A DNA stretch of 64,000 nucleotides from Pseudomonadota bacterium (GTDB taxonomy: Bacteria; Pseudomonadota; Alphaproteobacteria; Reyranellales; Reyranellaceae): contig JAIUOX010000001.1 in assembly GCA_020160955.1 (NCBI GenBank), forward strand, positions 62,001 to 126,000, in the 5' to 3' direction. A program made the translations under genes and the position numbers. The notes beneath the pieces are model-generated. The model worked only from the letters and a program-made list of their open reading frames with translations. It ran no database searches and was not told the DNA's origin. This document shows, in pieces, positions 25,562 through 33,931 of the stretch. Numbering within the stretch: the first letter of the stretch is position 1; the number at the start of each line of letters is the position of its first letter.

Positions 25562-26389
25562 ATGAGCGACACCAAGAAGCAACCGGCCGCGCCGCGGCCC
25601 GCCACGACCGTCCTGCTGCTGCGCCCGTCGGTGCCGGGCGAGCCCAATTCCATCCTCGAGGTCTTCATGGTGGTCCGCCACCACCAGATCGATTCCTTCT
25701 CCGGCGCCCTGGTCTTCCCGGGCGGCAAGCTGGAGGACGCCGACGGCGACGCCCGGCTGCGCGCGCGCTGCGGCGGCGCCGACCGGATCGGCGACGCGGA
25801 ACTCGCCTTCCGGGTCGCCGGGGTGCGCGAGGCGTTCGAGGAATGCGGCGTGCTGCTGGCGCGCAAGCGCGGCCAGCGGGCGCTGATCGCCGCCGCCGAC
25901 CTCGAAGCCATCGAGAAGCGCTGGCGGGCCAAGCTGGCCAAGGACGAGGCCAGCATCGTCGACATGGTCGAAGCCGAGGATCTCGAGATCGCGACCGACC
26001 TGATGGTGCCGTTCGCCCACTGGATCACCCCGACCTTCGTGCCGAAGCGCTTCGACACGTGGTTCTTCCTGGCCGAGGCGCCGGAGGACCAGGTCGCGCT
26101 GCACGACGGCTCGGAGTCGGTCGACTCGGTGTGGATCGGCGCCCAGGCGGCGATCGACGAGGCCGCCGCCGGCAAGCGCACGCTGGTCCACGCGACGCTC
26201 AAGAACCTCGAGCTGCTGGCCGAGGGCGGCACGGTGGCCGGCGCGATCGCCGCCGCCAGCGCCCGCAAGGTCGTGACGGTGGCGCCGTGGGTCGAGGTCC
26301 GCGACGGCCGCAAGTGGCTCCACATCCCGCCCGATGCCGGCTACCGCGGCGGCCCGCGGGACATGGGGCCGGTCGAGGCGAAGGGATGA
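25562..26389 (+). CDS. NUDIX hydrolase
   Basis: This 275-residue protein has a NUDIX core: GALVFPGGKLEDAD, then a long insertion, then REAFEECGVLLA, which together make the Gx5Ex(n)REUxEExGU motif with an insertion of about 30 residues. That is the pattern of the NUDT8/CoA-diphosphatase-like or NUDT19-like branch, which hydrolyses CoA or nucleotide diphosphates. A substrate in acyl-CoA metabolism would fit the next operon but is only inference. The ATG at 25562 follows an A/G-rich AACAGGGAC. A palindromic repeat copy follows 12 bases after the stop. Confidence 0.88.
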   Translation: MSDTKKQPAAPRPATTVLLLRPSVPGEPNSILEVFMVVRHHQIDSFSGALVFPGGKLEDADGDARLRARCGGADRIGDAELAFRVAGVREAFEECGVLLARKRGQRALIAAADLEAIEKRWRAKLAKDEASIVDMVEAEDLEIATDLMVPFAHWITPTFVPKRFDTWFFLAEAPEDQVALHDGSESVDSVWIGAQAAIDEAAAGKRTLVHATLKNLELLAEGGTVAGAIAAASARKVVTVAPWVEVRDGRKWLHIPPDAGYRGGPRDMGPVEAKG

Positions 26390-26401
26390 GGCGATGATCG
26401 G

Positions 26402-26470
26402 AAAGGTCCCTCGCTGACGCTCGGGATGACAGTCTTTGCCTTGTCATCCCGAGCGCAGCGAGGGACCCTT
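26402..26470. repeat. Dispersed palindromic repeat, copy 1
   Basis: AAAGGTCCCTCGCT...CTCGGGATGAC is followed by a short spacer and GTCATCCCGAGCGCAGCGAG plus GGACCCTT, an inverted repeat with about 28-base arms. It starts 12 bases after the NUDIX stop. This copy has an extra A in one arm. Other copies are at 43653, 50748 and 57253. Confidence 0.9.
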
Positions 26471-26599
26471 CATCTTCCGTATGATGAAATGATATTCCGC
26501 CGCCAACCCAGCCATGCTCAAATCCGCGTGGCCCCAGCGGCCAAGACTCGCTAAGAGGCGCCTATAAACGCCCGTTCATTGCGTGGGAGGACTGTCGGA

Positions 26600-28042
26600 A
26601 TGGTCGGAATCGTCGCCTATGGGGCCTACGTGCCGCGCCTGCGGCTCAATCGCCAGGCGGTCTACGACGCCAACAAGTGGTTCGCCGCCGGCCTGCGCGG
26701 CCTCGCCAAGGGCGAGCGCGCGATGGCCAACTGGGACGAGGATTCGATCACCATGGCGGTCGAGGCGTCGCGCGACTGCCTGACCAGCCACAAGGCCGAG
26801 GACGTGCGCTCGCTGTTCTTCGCCTCGACCACCCACCCGTTCAAGGATCGCCAGAACGCCGGCGTGATCGGCACGGCGCTGAACATCGAGCAGAACCTCG
26901 CGGCGTCCGACGTCGGCGGCTCGCAGAAGGCCGGCACCTCGGCGCTGCTGGCGGCGCTCTCGGCCTCGCGCAACGGCGGCCCGGCGCTGGTCGCCGCCGC
27001 CGACAAGCGGATGGCGCGCGTCGCGTCGGCCAACGAGCTGAACTACGGCGACGGCGCGGCGGCGCTCCTGTGCGGCACCGAGAACGTGATCGCCAAGCTG
27101 GTCGGCCACCACTCGGTGTCGATGGACTTCGTCGACCACTTCCGCGGCGAGGAGAGCGAGTTCGACTACACCTGGGAAGAGCGCTGGATCCGCGACGAGG
27201 GCTACTCGAAGATCGTGCCGCCGGCGCTCAAGGCGGCGCTCGCCGCCTGCAAGCTTAAAGGCGCCGACATCACCCACTTCATCATGCCGAGCCTGATGCC
27301 GGCGGTGCCCAAGCAGATGGCCAAGATGGCCGGCGTCGCCGACACGGCGGTGCGCGACCTCTTGGGCGCCAACCTCGGCGACACCGGCTGCGCCCACGCG
27401 CTGGTCATGCTGGTCGACGCGCTCGAGACGGCGAAGGCCGGGGACAAGATCATGGTCGTGGCGTTCGGCCAGGGCGTCGACGTGCTGGTGTTCGAGGTCA
27501 CGGCCGAGAACGCCAAGCTGCCGAAGCGCAAGGGCGTGTCGGGCTGGCTGGCCCGCCGCAAGGAAGAGAAGAACTACCTGAAGTTCCTCGCCTTCAACGA
27601 GATGCTGCCGATCGACAAGGGCATGCGCGCCGAGTTCGACAAGAAGACCGCGCTGTCGATCCTGTGGCGCAAGCGCGACATGATCTACGGCATGGTCGGC
27701 GGCAAGTGCAAGGTGTGCGGCACCGTGCAGTTCCCGCGCAGCCAGGTCTGCGTCAACCCGAACTGCCACGCGATCGACAGCCAGGAGCCTTACAACATGG
27801 CGGGGCTGGAGGCGTCGGTGATGTCGTTCACCGCCGACTCGCTCACCTACTCGCCGGACCCGCCGGCCTACTACGGCATGATCACCTTCCCGGAGGGCGG
27901 CCGCTTCATGGCCGACTTCACGGACAGCGACAAGGAACAGGTGAAGGTCGGCACCAAGATGCGCATGACCTTCCGTATCCGCGACAACGACCAGATGCGC
28001 GGCGGCTTCAAGCGTTACTTCTGGAAGGCCGCCCCGGTCTGA
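26600..28042 (+). CDS. HMG-CoA-synthase-like (catalytic residues lost) fused to a DUF35 OB-fold domain
   Basis: The 480-residue protein joins a thiolase-fold HMG-CoA-synthase-like domain (residues 1-340) to a DUF35 rubredoxin-zinc-ribbon/OB-fold domain (about 360-480; zinc ligands CKVCG and CVNPNC). The opening MVGIVAYGAYVPRLRL and the AGT core match archaeal-type HMG-CoA synthase. However, the nucleophile motif AC-KAGT reads SQKAGT (Gln109), the FHQP His motif reads FIMP, and GNTYSGA reads GDTGCAHA. So it should not condense acyl-CoAs. In archaea a DUF35 protein bridges HMG-CoA synthase and thiolase, and here the thiolase is the next gene. A GGGAGG site precedes the ATG. Confidence 0.88.
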   Translation: MVGIVAYGAYVPRLRLNRQAVYDANKWFAAGLRGLAKGERAMANWDEDSITMAVEASRDCLTSHKAEDVRSLFFASTTHPFKDRQNAGVIGTALNIEQNLAASDVGGSQKAGTSALLAALSASRNGGPALVAAADKRMARVASANELNYGDGAAALLCGTENVIAKLVGHHSVSMDFVDHFRGEESEFDYTWEERWIRDEGYSKIVPPALKAALAACKLKGADITHFIMPSLMPAVPKQMAKMAGVADTAVRDLLGANLGDTGCAHALVMLVDALETAKAGDKIMVVAFGQGVDVLVFEVTAENAKLPKRKGVSGWLARRKEEKNYLKFLAFNEMLPIDKGMRAEFDKKTALSILWRKRDMIYGMVGGKCKVCGTVQFPRSQVCVNPNCHAIDSQEPYNMAGLEASVMSFTADSLTYSPDPPAYYGMITFPEGGRFMADFTDSDKEQVKVGTKMRMTFRIRDNDQMRGGFKRYFWKAAPV

Positions 28043-28097
28043 CCGGGACGGTCCAAGGTCAGGGCTTAGACGTTTCCACCCCACGAAGGAGACCAGC

Positions 28098-29297
28098 ATG
28101 GCACGGGGTATCAAGGACAAGGTCGCTATTCTCGGAATGGGTTGCTCCAAGTTCGGCGAGCGCTGGGATTGCGGCGCCGAGGAGCTGATGGTCGAGGCCT
28201 ACAAGGAGTGCCTCGCCGATGCCGGCATCGACGCCAAGCAGCTGCAGGCCGCGTGGTTCTCGACCGCGATCGACGAGGTCAACGTCGGCAAGTCGGGCAT
28301 CCCGCTGTCGACCACGCTGCGCCTGCCCAACATCCCGGTGACGCACGTCGAGAACATGTGCGCGTCGGGCACCGAGGCGTTCCGCGGCGCCTGCTACGCC
28401 GTCGCCTCGGGCGCCGCCGACTTCGCGCTGGCGCTGGGCGTCGAGAAGCTCAAGGACACCGGCTACGGCGGCCTGCCGGGCGGCCGCGGCGCGCCGCTGC
28501 AGCAGCTGTGGAACGCCAGCGGCACGGCGCCGGGCAACTTCGCCCAGCTCGCCACCGCCTACATGACGGCGCACGGCGTGTCGGCCGACGACCTCAAGCG
28601 GGCGATCGGCCACGTCTCGTGGAAGAGCCACCAGAACGGCGCCAAGAACCCCAAGGCGCACCTCCAGAAGGCGGTCGAGATGGACACCATCCTGAACGCC
28701 CCGATGATCGCCTCGCCGCTCGGCCTGTTCGACTGCTGCGGCGTGTCGGACGGTGCGGCCGCGGCGATCGTCACCACGCCGGAGATCGCCAAGGCGCTGG
28801 GCAAGTCCAACATCGTGTCGGTCAAGGCGCTGCAGCTCTCGGTCTCGAACGGCTCCGAGTCGGGCCACAACTCGTGGGACGGCAGCTACTTCCACACCAC
28901 CCGCATCGCCTCGAAGAAGGCCTACGAGGAGGCCGGCATCAAGGACCCGCGCGCCGAGGTCTCGATGTTCGAGGTGCACGACTGCTTCTCGGTCACCGAG
29001 CTGGTGACCATGGAAGACCTGCACATCTCGCAGCCGGGCAAGGGCTGGAAGGACGTGCTCGACGGCTTCTACGACGCCGACGGCAAGATCCCCTGCCAGA
29101 TCGACGGCGGCCTCAAGTGCTTCGGCCACCCGATCGGCGCCTCGGGCCTGCGCATGCTGTACGAGATGTACCTGCAGTTCCAGGGCCGCGCCGGCGCGCG
29201 CCAGCTCAAGGACCCGCGCATCGGCATGACGCACAACCTCGGCGGCGCGCCGCGCGAGAACGTGTCGTCGGTCGCGATCGTCGGTCGCTTCGAGTAG
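28098..29297 (+). CDS. Thiolase-family acetyl-CoA acetyltransferase (SCP-x type)
   Basis: The 399-residue protein is a thiolase of the SCP-x/acetyl-CoA acetyltransferase branch, which breaks or forms 3-ketoacyl-CoA. The nucleophile Cys is in HVENMCASGTEAFRGA (about residue 91). The His base is in CFGHPIGASGLRM, with VHDCFSVTELV before it and HNLGGAPREN at the C-terminus. It begins 55 bases after the DUF35 fusion gene with an AAGGAG site, so they form one unit, and the two products probably form a complex. A strong terminator follows. Confidence 0.93.
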   Translation: MARGIKDKVAILGMGCSKFGERWDCGAEELMVEAYKECLADAGIDAKQLQAAWFSTAIDEVNVGKSGIPLSTTLRLPNIPVTHVENMCASGTEAFRGACYAVASGAADFALALGVEKLKDTGYGGLPGGRGAPLQQLWNASGTAPGNFAQLATAYMTAHGVSADDLKRAIGHVSWKSHQNGAKNPKAHLQKAVEMDTILNAPMIASPLGLFDCCGVSDGAAAAIVTTPEIAKALGKSNIVSVKALQLSVSNGSESGHNSWDGSYFHTTRIASKKAYEEAGIKDPRAEVSMFEVHDCFSVTELVTMEDLHISQPGKGWKDVLDGFYDADGKIPCQIDGGLKCFGHPIGASGLRMLYEMYLQFQGRAGARQLKDPRIGMTHNLGGAPRENVSSVAIVGRFE

Positions 29298-29311
29298 TCG
29301 TCACACACGCA

Positions 29312-29349
29312 AGCCCTCTCTCTGGCTGAAACCGGAGGGAGGGCTTTTT
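29312..29349 (+). terminator. Rho-independent terminator after the thiolase gene
   Basis: AGCCCTCTCTCTGG and CCGGAGGGAGGGCT pair (with G-T pairs) around CTGAAA and are followed by TTTTTC. It separates the DUF35-fusion/thiolase unit from the downstream dehydratase operon. Confidence 0.85.
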
Positions 29350-29373
29350 CTTTAGCGAGGGAGGAAACGAGCG

Positions 29374-29835
29374 ATGCAGCTCGACAAGGGCCTGATCGGC
29401 CACGCGTTCAACGCCTTCACCACCACCGTCGAGGCCGGCAAGATCCGGCTGTTCTGCAAGGCCATCGGCGAGGACAACCCGATCTACGTCGACGAGGCCG
29501 CCGCCAAGGCCGCGGGCTACCGCGCGATCCCGGCGCCGCCGACCTTCCTCACCGCGGTCACCAACGACGATCCCGACAAGGGCGGGCTCTTGCGCAAGCT
29601 CAACGTCGACATCGGCCTGATCCTGCACGGCGAGCAGCACTACGAGTACCTCGCGCCGGTCCATGTCGGCGACCGCATCACCTGCCAGCAGAAGGTGGTC
29701 GACATCTACGACAAGAAGGGCGGCGCCCTGTGGTTCGTGGTCTCGGAGACCGAGATGAAGGACCAGTCGGGCAAGCCGGTCGCCAAGGCGCGCGGCATCA
29801 CCGTCGTGCGCAACCCCGACGCCGGCAAGAAGTAG
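29374..29835 (+). CDS. FAS1-like/MaoC N-terminal-type dehydratase
   Basis: This 153-residue hotdog-fold protein resembles the MaoC-like N-terminal (FAS1-like dehydratase) half: LFCKAIGEDNPIYVDEAAAKAAGYRAIPAPPTFL, then HGEQHYEYLAPVHVGDRITCQQKV. In this family such a subunit pairs with a catalytic MaoC subunit to make an enoyl-CoA hydratase, and the catalytic partner is the next gene. A GGGAGGAAACGAGCG leader gives the ribosome-binding site. It is the first gene after the terminator. Confidence 0.9.
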   Translation: MQLDKGLIGHAFNAFTTTVEAGKIRLFCKAIGEDNPIYVDEAAAKAAGYRAIPAPPTFLTAVTNDDPDKGGLLRKLNVDIGLILHGEQHYEYLAPVHVGDRITCQQKVVDIYDKKGGALWFVVSETEMKDQSGKPVAKARGITVVRNPDAGKK

Positions 29836-29847
29836 GAGGACGACACC

Positions 29848-30276
29848 ATGGCCACGGTTACCGCTCCGAAGTTCGCCGACGTGAAGGTCGGCGACGTCCT
29901 CCCGCCGCTCGTCCTGCCGCCGATCTCGCGCCACCAGCTGGCGCTCTACTGCGGCGGCTCGGGCGACCACAACCCGATCCACGTCGACATCGACTTCGCC
30001 AAGAAGTTCGGCTTCAAGGACGTGTTCGCGCACGGCATGCTGTCGATGGCCTTCCTCGGCCGGCTGGTCACCTCGTGGGTGCCGCAGTCCCAGGTCCGCA
30101 AGCTCGGCACCCGCTTCACCTCGATCACCTGGGTGGGCGACGTCATCACGGTGAGCGGCAAGGTCACCGGCAAGCGCGAGGAGGGCGGCCAGAAGCTGGT
30201 CGACCTCGAGGTCAAGTGCACCAACCAGAACGGCCAGGACACGCTGCAGGGCGAAGCCACCGTTGCGCTCAACTAG
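29848..30276 (+). CDS. MaoC-family (R)-specific enoyl-CoA hydratase subunit
   Basis: The 142-residue hotdog protein carries the hydratase-2 signature: YCGGSGDHNPIHVDIDFAKKFGFKDVFAHGMLSMAFLGRL, with the Asp-His dyad (DHNPIH). It begins 12 bases after the preceding gene (AGGAGGACGACACC leader). It probably forms a heteromer with that gene's product to hydrate 2-enoyl-CoA. The acyl chain is unknown. Confidence 0.93.
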   Translation: MATVTAPKFADVKVGDVLPPLVLPPISRHQLALYCGGSGDHNPIHVDIDFAKKFGFKDVFAHGMLSMAFLGRLVTSWVPQSQVRKLGTRFTSITWVGDVITVSGKVTGKREEGGQKLVDLEVKCTNQNGQDTLQGEATVALN

Positions 30277-30302
30277 CTAGCGAAGAAGCAGGAGTACGAG
30301 AG

Positions 30303-31127
30303 ATGGGTCAGCTCGACGGCAAGGTGGCGATCGTCACCGGTTCGGGGCGCGGCATCGGCCGCGAGATCGCGCTGCGCCTGGTGCGCGACGGCGCCAAGGT
30401 GGTGATCAACGACATCGACGAGGCGCCGGCGAAGGAGACCATCGCCGACATCGAGAAGATGGGCGGCAAGGCGGTCGGCTGTGTCGGCGACGTCACGGCG
30501 CCCGACTTCGGCGACCGCATCGTCAAGACCGCGGTCGATGCGTTCGGCGACTGCCACATCATCGTGAACAACGCCGGCTACACCTGGGACTCGGTCATCC
30601 AGAAGATGAGCGACGAGCAGTGGCACGCCATCCTCGAGGTGCACCTGACCGCGCCGTTCCGCATCCTGCGCGCCTTCCAGCAGCACTTCCGTGGCGCCGT
30701 CGAGAAGGAGCGCGCGGCGGGCAAGCGGGTGGTCCGAAAGGTCGTCAACATCTCGTCGACCTCGGGCGTCAACGGCAATGCCGGCCAGTCGAACTACTCG
30801 GCCGGCAAGGCGGGCATCGTCGGCCTGACCAAGACGCTGGCCAAGGAGTTCGGCCGCTACGACGTCACGGTCAACGCCGTCGCCTTCGGCTACATCCAGA
30901 CGCGCCTCACCCAGCCGCTCAGCCAGGGCGAGGCGGGCGAGATCGAGGTCCAGGGCCGCAAGGTCAAGGTCGGCGTCCAGGGCGGCCGCATCGCCGCCAT
31001 GAACCAGATGATCCCGCTGGGCCGCGGCGGCCTGCCGGAAGAGGCGGCCGGCTCGGTCTACCTGTTCTGCAGCCCCGACAGCGACTACGTCAGCGGCCAG
31101 TGCCTGGTGGTGAACGGCGGCCTTTGA
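30303..31127 (+). CDS. Short-chain dehydrogenase/reductase (3-hydroxyacyl-CoA dehydrogenase-like)
   Basis: The 274-residue enzyme has the SDR cofactor motif TGSGRGIGREIA, NNAG (residue about 88), the catalytic Ser in NISSTSG, and YSAGK (Tyr/Lys). A longer-than-usual segment after NAVAFGYIQTRLTQ resembles FabG-like and 17-beta-hydroxysteroid dehydrogenase type 4-like enzymes. With the hydratase genes upstream it would oxidise the 3-hydroxyacyl-CoA, completing a beta-oxidation-type cycle with the thiolase. It overlaps the next gene by four bases. Confidence 0.93.
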   Translation: MGQLDGKVAIVTGSGRGIGREIALRLVRDGAKVVINDIDEAPAKETIADIEKMGGKAVGCVGDVTAPDFGDRIVKTAVDAFGDCHIIVNNAGYTWDSVIQKMSDEQWHAILEVHLTAPFRILRAFQQHFRGAVEKERAAGKRVVRKVVNISSTSGVNGNAGQSNYSAGKAGIVGLTKTLAKEFGRYDVTVNAVAFGYIQTRLTQPLSQGEAGEIEVQGRKVKVGVQGGRIAAMNQMIPLGRGGLPEEAAGSVYLFCSPDSDYVSGQCLVVNGGL

Positions 31128-32359
31128 GCCGTTCCCCGACCCCGGTGCGGCCGCTCGAGGTCGGCGTCGTCGGCTGCGGCGTCGCCGGCCAGGCCGCGGC
31201 GATCCTGCTGTCGCGGCAGGGTCACCGGGTCACCGTCTTCGAACGCTTCGCGGAGCCCCGCCCGGTCGGTGCGGGGCTCCTGCTTCAGCCGACCGGCCTC
31301 GCGGTGCTCGATGCGCTCGGGCTGGGCGACGGCGCCCGGGCGAAGGGCGCGACCGTCCACGGCCTGCAGGCGCGCACCGCCGGCGGCCGCGCCGTGCTCG
31401 ACCTCGACTACGCCGATCTTCATCCCGACGCGCACGGGCTCGGCATCCGGCGTTCCGACCTGTTCGACCTGCTGCACGGCGCGCTCAAGGCCTCGCGCGC
31501 CACGCTGGTCTCGGGTCTCGAGATCGCCTCGGTCGAGGGCCAGGTGCTGGTCGACGAGGGCGGGCGCAAGCACGGCCCGTTCGACCTGGTGATCGCCGCC
31601 GACGGCACCAACTCGCGGCTGCGCGGGTCGCTCTTGCCGTCGAAGCAGGTCACGCTCTACCGCTGGGGCTGCCTGTGGGCGACCGTGCCCGACGACGGCC
31701 TGGGCTTCGCGTCGTCGGGCCTGCTGCAGCAGCGCGTGCGCGGCACGCGGGAGATGATGGGCCTGCTGCCCGTGGCGCCCGGCGTGCTGACGCTCTACTG
31801 GAGCCTGCCGGTGACCGCGCTCAACGCGAAGAAGGCGCTCGACCTCGACGACTTCCGCCGCCGCGCCACCGCGCTGTGGCCCGAGGCGGCGCCGATCGTC
31901 GCGCGCGCCGCGGCGGGCGCGTTCACGCGGGCGACCTACCGCCACGTCGCGCTGTCGCGCTGGAACAAGGGCGGCGTGCTGCTGATCGGCGACGCCGGCC
32001 ACGGCACCAGCCCGCAACTGGGGCAGGGCGCCAACCTCGGCCTGGTCGATGCCTGGGTGCTGGCCGACGCGCTGGCCGAGGGGCCCGACCTGTTGAGCGC
32101 GGTGATGAACTGGGAACGCCGTCGTGAAGCCACCTTGTTCTACTATCAACGGGTCAGCCACCTGCTGACGCCGTTCTTCCAGTCGCGCTCGGCGGTGCTG
32201 GGCGGACTGCGCGACCTCGCGATGGGGCCGCTGGGCCGCCTGCCGCCGGTGCGCCGGCTGATGACCACGACGCTCGCCGGCACGCGCCGCGGCTGGTGGT
32301 CGAACGTGCCGCTGGACGCGGCGGGGCGTTACCCGCTGCCGCGAGGAGGGAGAGCATGA
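31124..32359 (+). CDS. FAD-dependent aromatic/PHBH-type monooxygenase
   Basis: This 411-residue flavoprotein has the Rossmann motif VGVVGCGVAGQAAAILLSRQG, the DG-type motif VIAADGTNSRLR, and the second FAD motif VLLIGDAGHGTSPQLGQGANLG. These are the marks of class A flavin monooxygenases such as hydroxybenzoate or ubiquinone hydroxylases. The start is TTG 31124, overlapping the SDR stop as TTGA; a GTG at 31145 is possible. Translational coupling with the SDR suggests it serves the same pathway, for example by hydroxylating a ring substrate. Confidence 0.88.
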   Translation: MSRSPTPVRPLEVGVVGCGVAGQAAAILLSRQGHRVTVFERFAEPRPVGAGLLLQPTGLAVLDALGLGDGARAKGATVHGLQARTAGGRAVLDLDYADLHPDAHGLGIRRSDLFDLLHGALKASRATLVSGLEIASVEGQVLVDEGGRKHGPFDLVIAADGTNSRLRGSLLPSKQVTLYRWGCLWATVPDDGLGFASSGLLQQRVRGTREMMGLLPVAPGVLTLYWSLPVTALNAKKALDLDDFRRRATALWPEAAPIVARAAAGAFTRATYRHVALSRWNKGGVLLIGDAGHGTSPQLGQGANLGLVDAWVLADALAEGPDLLSAVMNWERRREATLFYYQRVSHLLTPFFQSRSAVLGGLRDLAMGPLGRLPPVRRLMTTTLAGTRRGWWSNVPLDAAGRYPLPRGGRA

Positions 32360-32766
32360 TCTACGAGACCAAGACCGCGCTGGTGATCCGCCGCGATCTC
32401 GCCGCCTGGCAGATGGCCAACGTCGCGGGTTTCCTCGCGGGCGGCCTCGCCGGCACGCATCCGCACATCATGGGCGAGCCGTACCGCGACGGTGCCGGCC
32501 GCGCCTACACGGCGCTGATCCGCGAGCCGGTGTTCGTGTTCGGCGGCACGCTCGACGAGCTGCGCCGCACCCATGGCCGCGCGCTGTCGCGCGAGCTGGT
32601 GCCGGCGCTCTACATCGCGCCGATGTTCACCACGACCAACGACGCCGACAACCGCGCCGCCGTCGCCGCCGCCGACCCCGAGGCGCTCGACCTCGTCGGG
32701 CTGGGCGTCCACGGCCCGCGCAAGGTGATCGACAAGGTGGTGAACGGCCTCAAGTTCCTGTCGTGA
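32356..32766 (+). CDS. DUF2000-family protein
   Basis: The 136-residue protein matches DUF2000: KTALVIRRDLAAWQMANVAGFLAGGLAG, GEPYRDGAGRAYTALIREPVFVFGG and a C-terminal VGLGVHGPRKVIDKVVNGLKFL. The fold resembles peptidyl-tRNA hydrolase 2, but no activity is known. Its ATG overlaps the monooxygenase stop (ATGA) with GGAGGGAGAG upstream, so it is the last gene of this operon. Its end overlaps the convergent transporter gene by 17 bases. Confidence 0.85.
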   Translation: MIYETKTALVIRRDLAAWQMANVAGFLAGGLAGTHPHIMGEPYRDGAGRAYTALIREPVFVFGGTLDELRRTHGRALSRELVPALYIAPMFTTTNDADNRAAVAAADPEALDLVGLGVHGPRKVIDKVVNGLKFLS

Positions 32767-33931
32767 GCCGCGGCCGCGCCAGCACCATGACGGTGGCGGC
32801 GAGGTTGAGGGCGAGGCAGAGGGCGAGCGGCACGGCGTAGCTGCCGCTGGCGTCGCGCAGCACGCCCAGCAGGCCGGGCCCGAAGGCGTAGAGCAGCTGG
32901 CCGACCGCGGTCGACAGCGCGACGATCGCCGGGAACTGCGCCGCCGCGAACTCGCGCTGCACGATCAGCGGCGCCAGCGTGATGTTGTTGCCGACCGAGA
33001 AGCCGTAGACGGCGCAGGCGGCGTAGACGACGGCCGGCGTGGCGGTGGTCGCCAGCACCGCGATCGCCGCGACCTGCACGAGGAAGCACAGCGCCGCGGC
33101 CGGCCGGGGCGACAGGCGGTCGATCACGAGGCCCAGCACGACGCGGCCGAGCAGCGCCATGGTGGCGTTGATCGCCACCGCGACGGCGGGATCGGCGCCG
33201 GTGCGGTCGCCGACCAGCGGCACGAGGTGGGTGAGGAAGCCGACCTGCGCCGTCAGCACCAGCGCGAACGGCCCGGCGACGCTCCAGAAGTGCCACTGGC
33301 GCAGCGCCGGCCGCGCGCCGAGCGGTCGCGTGCCGGGCCGCGCCGACAGCGGGCCGCGGCGCACGAACAGCGCCACCGCGCCGCCCGCCACGACGAGGCC
33401 GGCCAGCACCAGCAGGCGCTCGGCCGCGGCGAAGCCGAGCACGGGGATCAACGCCAGCAGGACCGGCGACACGACCAGGCCGGCGGCGGTGGCGCCGCTC
33501 AGCGCGAGGTTGAGGGCGAGGCCGCGCCGCTTGTCGAACCACTGCCCGACCGTGGCGGCGATCGGCGCCACGCTGGTCGCGTTCCAGCCCGGCGCCATCG
33601 CGGCGTAGAGCAGCGCCAGCTGCCACGGCGCCTCGACGACCGGCAGCAGCATCAGCGCGGCGGCCAGCACGACGAGGCCGGACAGCAGGACGGCGCGCGG
33701 CCCGAAGCGGCCGATCGCGCGGGCGATCGCCGGCAGCAGCAGCGCGCCCAGCACGTAGTGGCCGGTGACGATCGACGAGATCAGCCCGGTCGACCAGCCA
33801 CGCGCCTTCTGCAGCTCGACGAGGTAGATGCCGTGGGCATAGAAGCTGAAGCCCCACGCGAAGACCGCGCACAGGAAGCACGCCAGCACGACCCGCCACG
33901 CCGCCGGCGTCGTGTCGGGCGCTGCCGTCAC
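32750..33931 (-). CDS. Major facilitator superfamily transporter
   Basis: This 393-residue protein has about twelve transmembrane helices. The first half includes WRVVLACFLCAVFAWGFSFY and GHYVLGALLLPAIARAIGRFGPRAVL, and a central basic loop (about 185-215) separates the halves. It resembles oxalate/formate-antiporter-like or monocarboxylate MFS members (YGFSVGNNITLAPLIVQREF). The substrate is unknown. The GTG at 33931 overlaps the patatin stop as GTGA, so the two are co-translated. Confidence 0.9.
   Translation of the reverse strand: MTAAPDTTPAAWRVVLACFLCAVFAWGFSFYAHGIYLVELQKARGWSTGLISSIVTGHYVLGALLLPAIARAIGRFGPRAVLLSGLVVLAAALMLLPVVEAPWQLALLYAAMAPGWNATSVAPIAATVGQWFDKRRGLALNLALSGATAAGLVVSPVLLALIPVLGFAAAERLLVLAGLVVAGGAVALFVRRGPLSARPGTRPLGARPALRQWHFWSVAGPFALVLTAQVGFLTHLVPLVGDRTGADPAVAVAINATMALLGRVVLGLVIDRLSPRPAAALCFLVQVAAIAVLATTATPAVVYAACAVYGFSVGNNITLAPLIVQREFAAAQFPAIVALSTAVGQLLYAFGPGLLGVLRDASGSYAVPLALCLALNLAATVMVLARPRLTTGT

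Noticed and set aside
26563..26568. TATAAA as a -10 promoter element before the DUF35-fusion gene
   Set aside because: No matching -35 is found 16-18 bases upstream, so the evidence is too weak to list.
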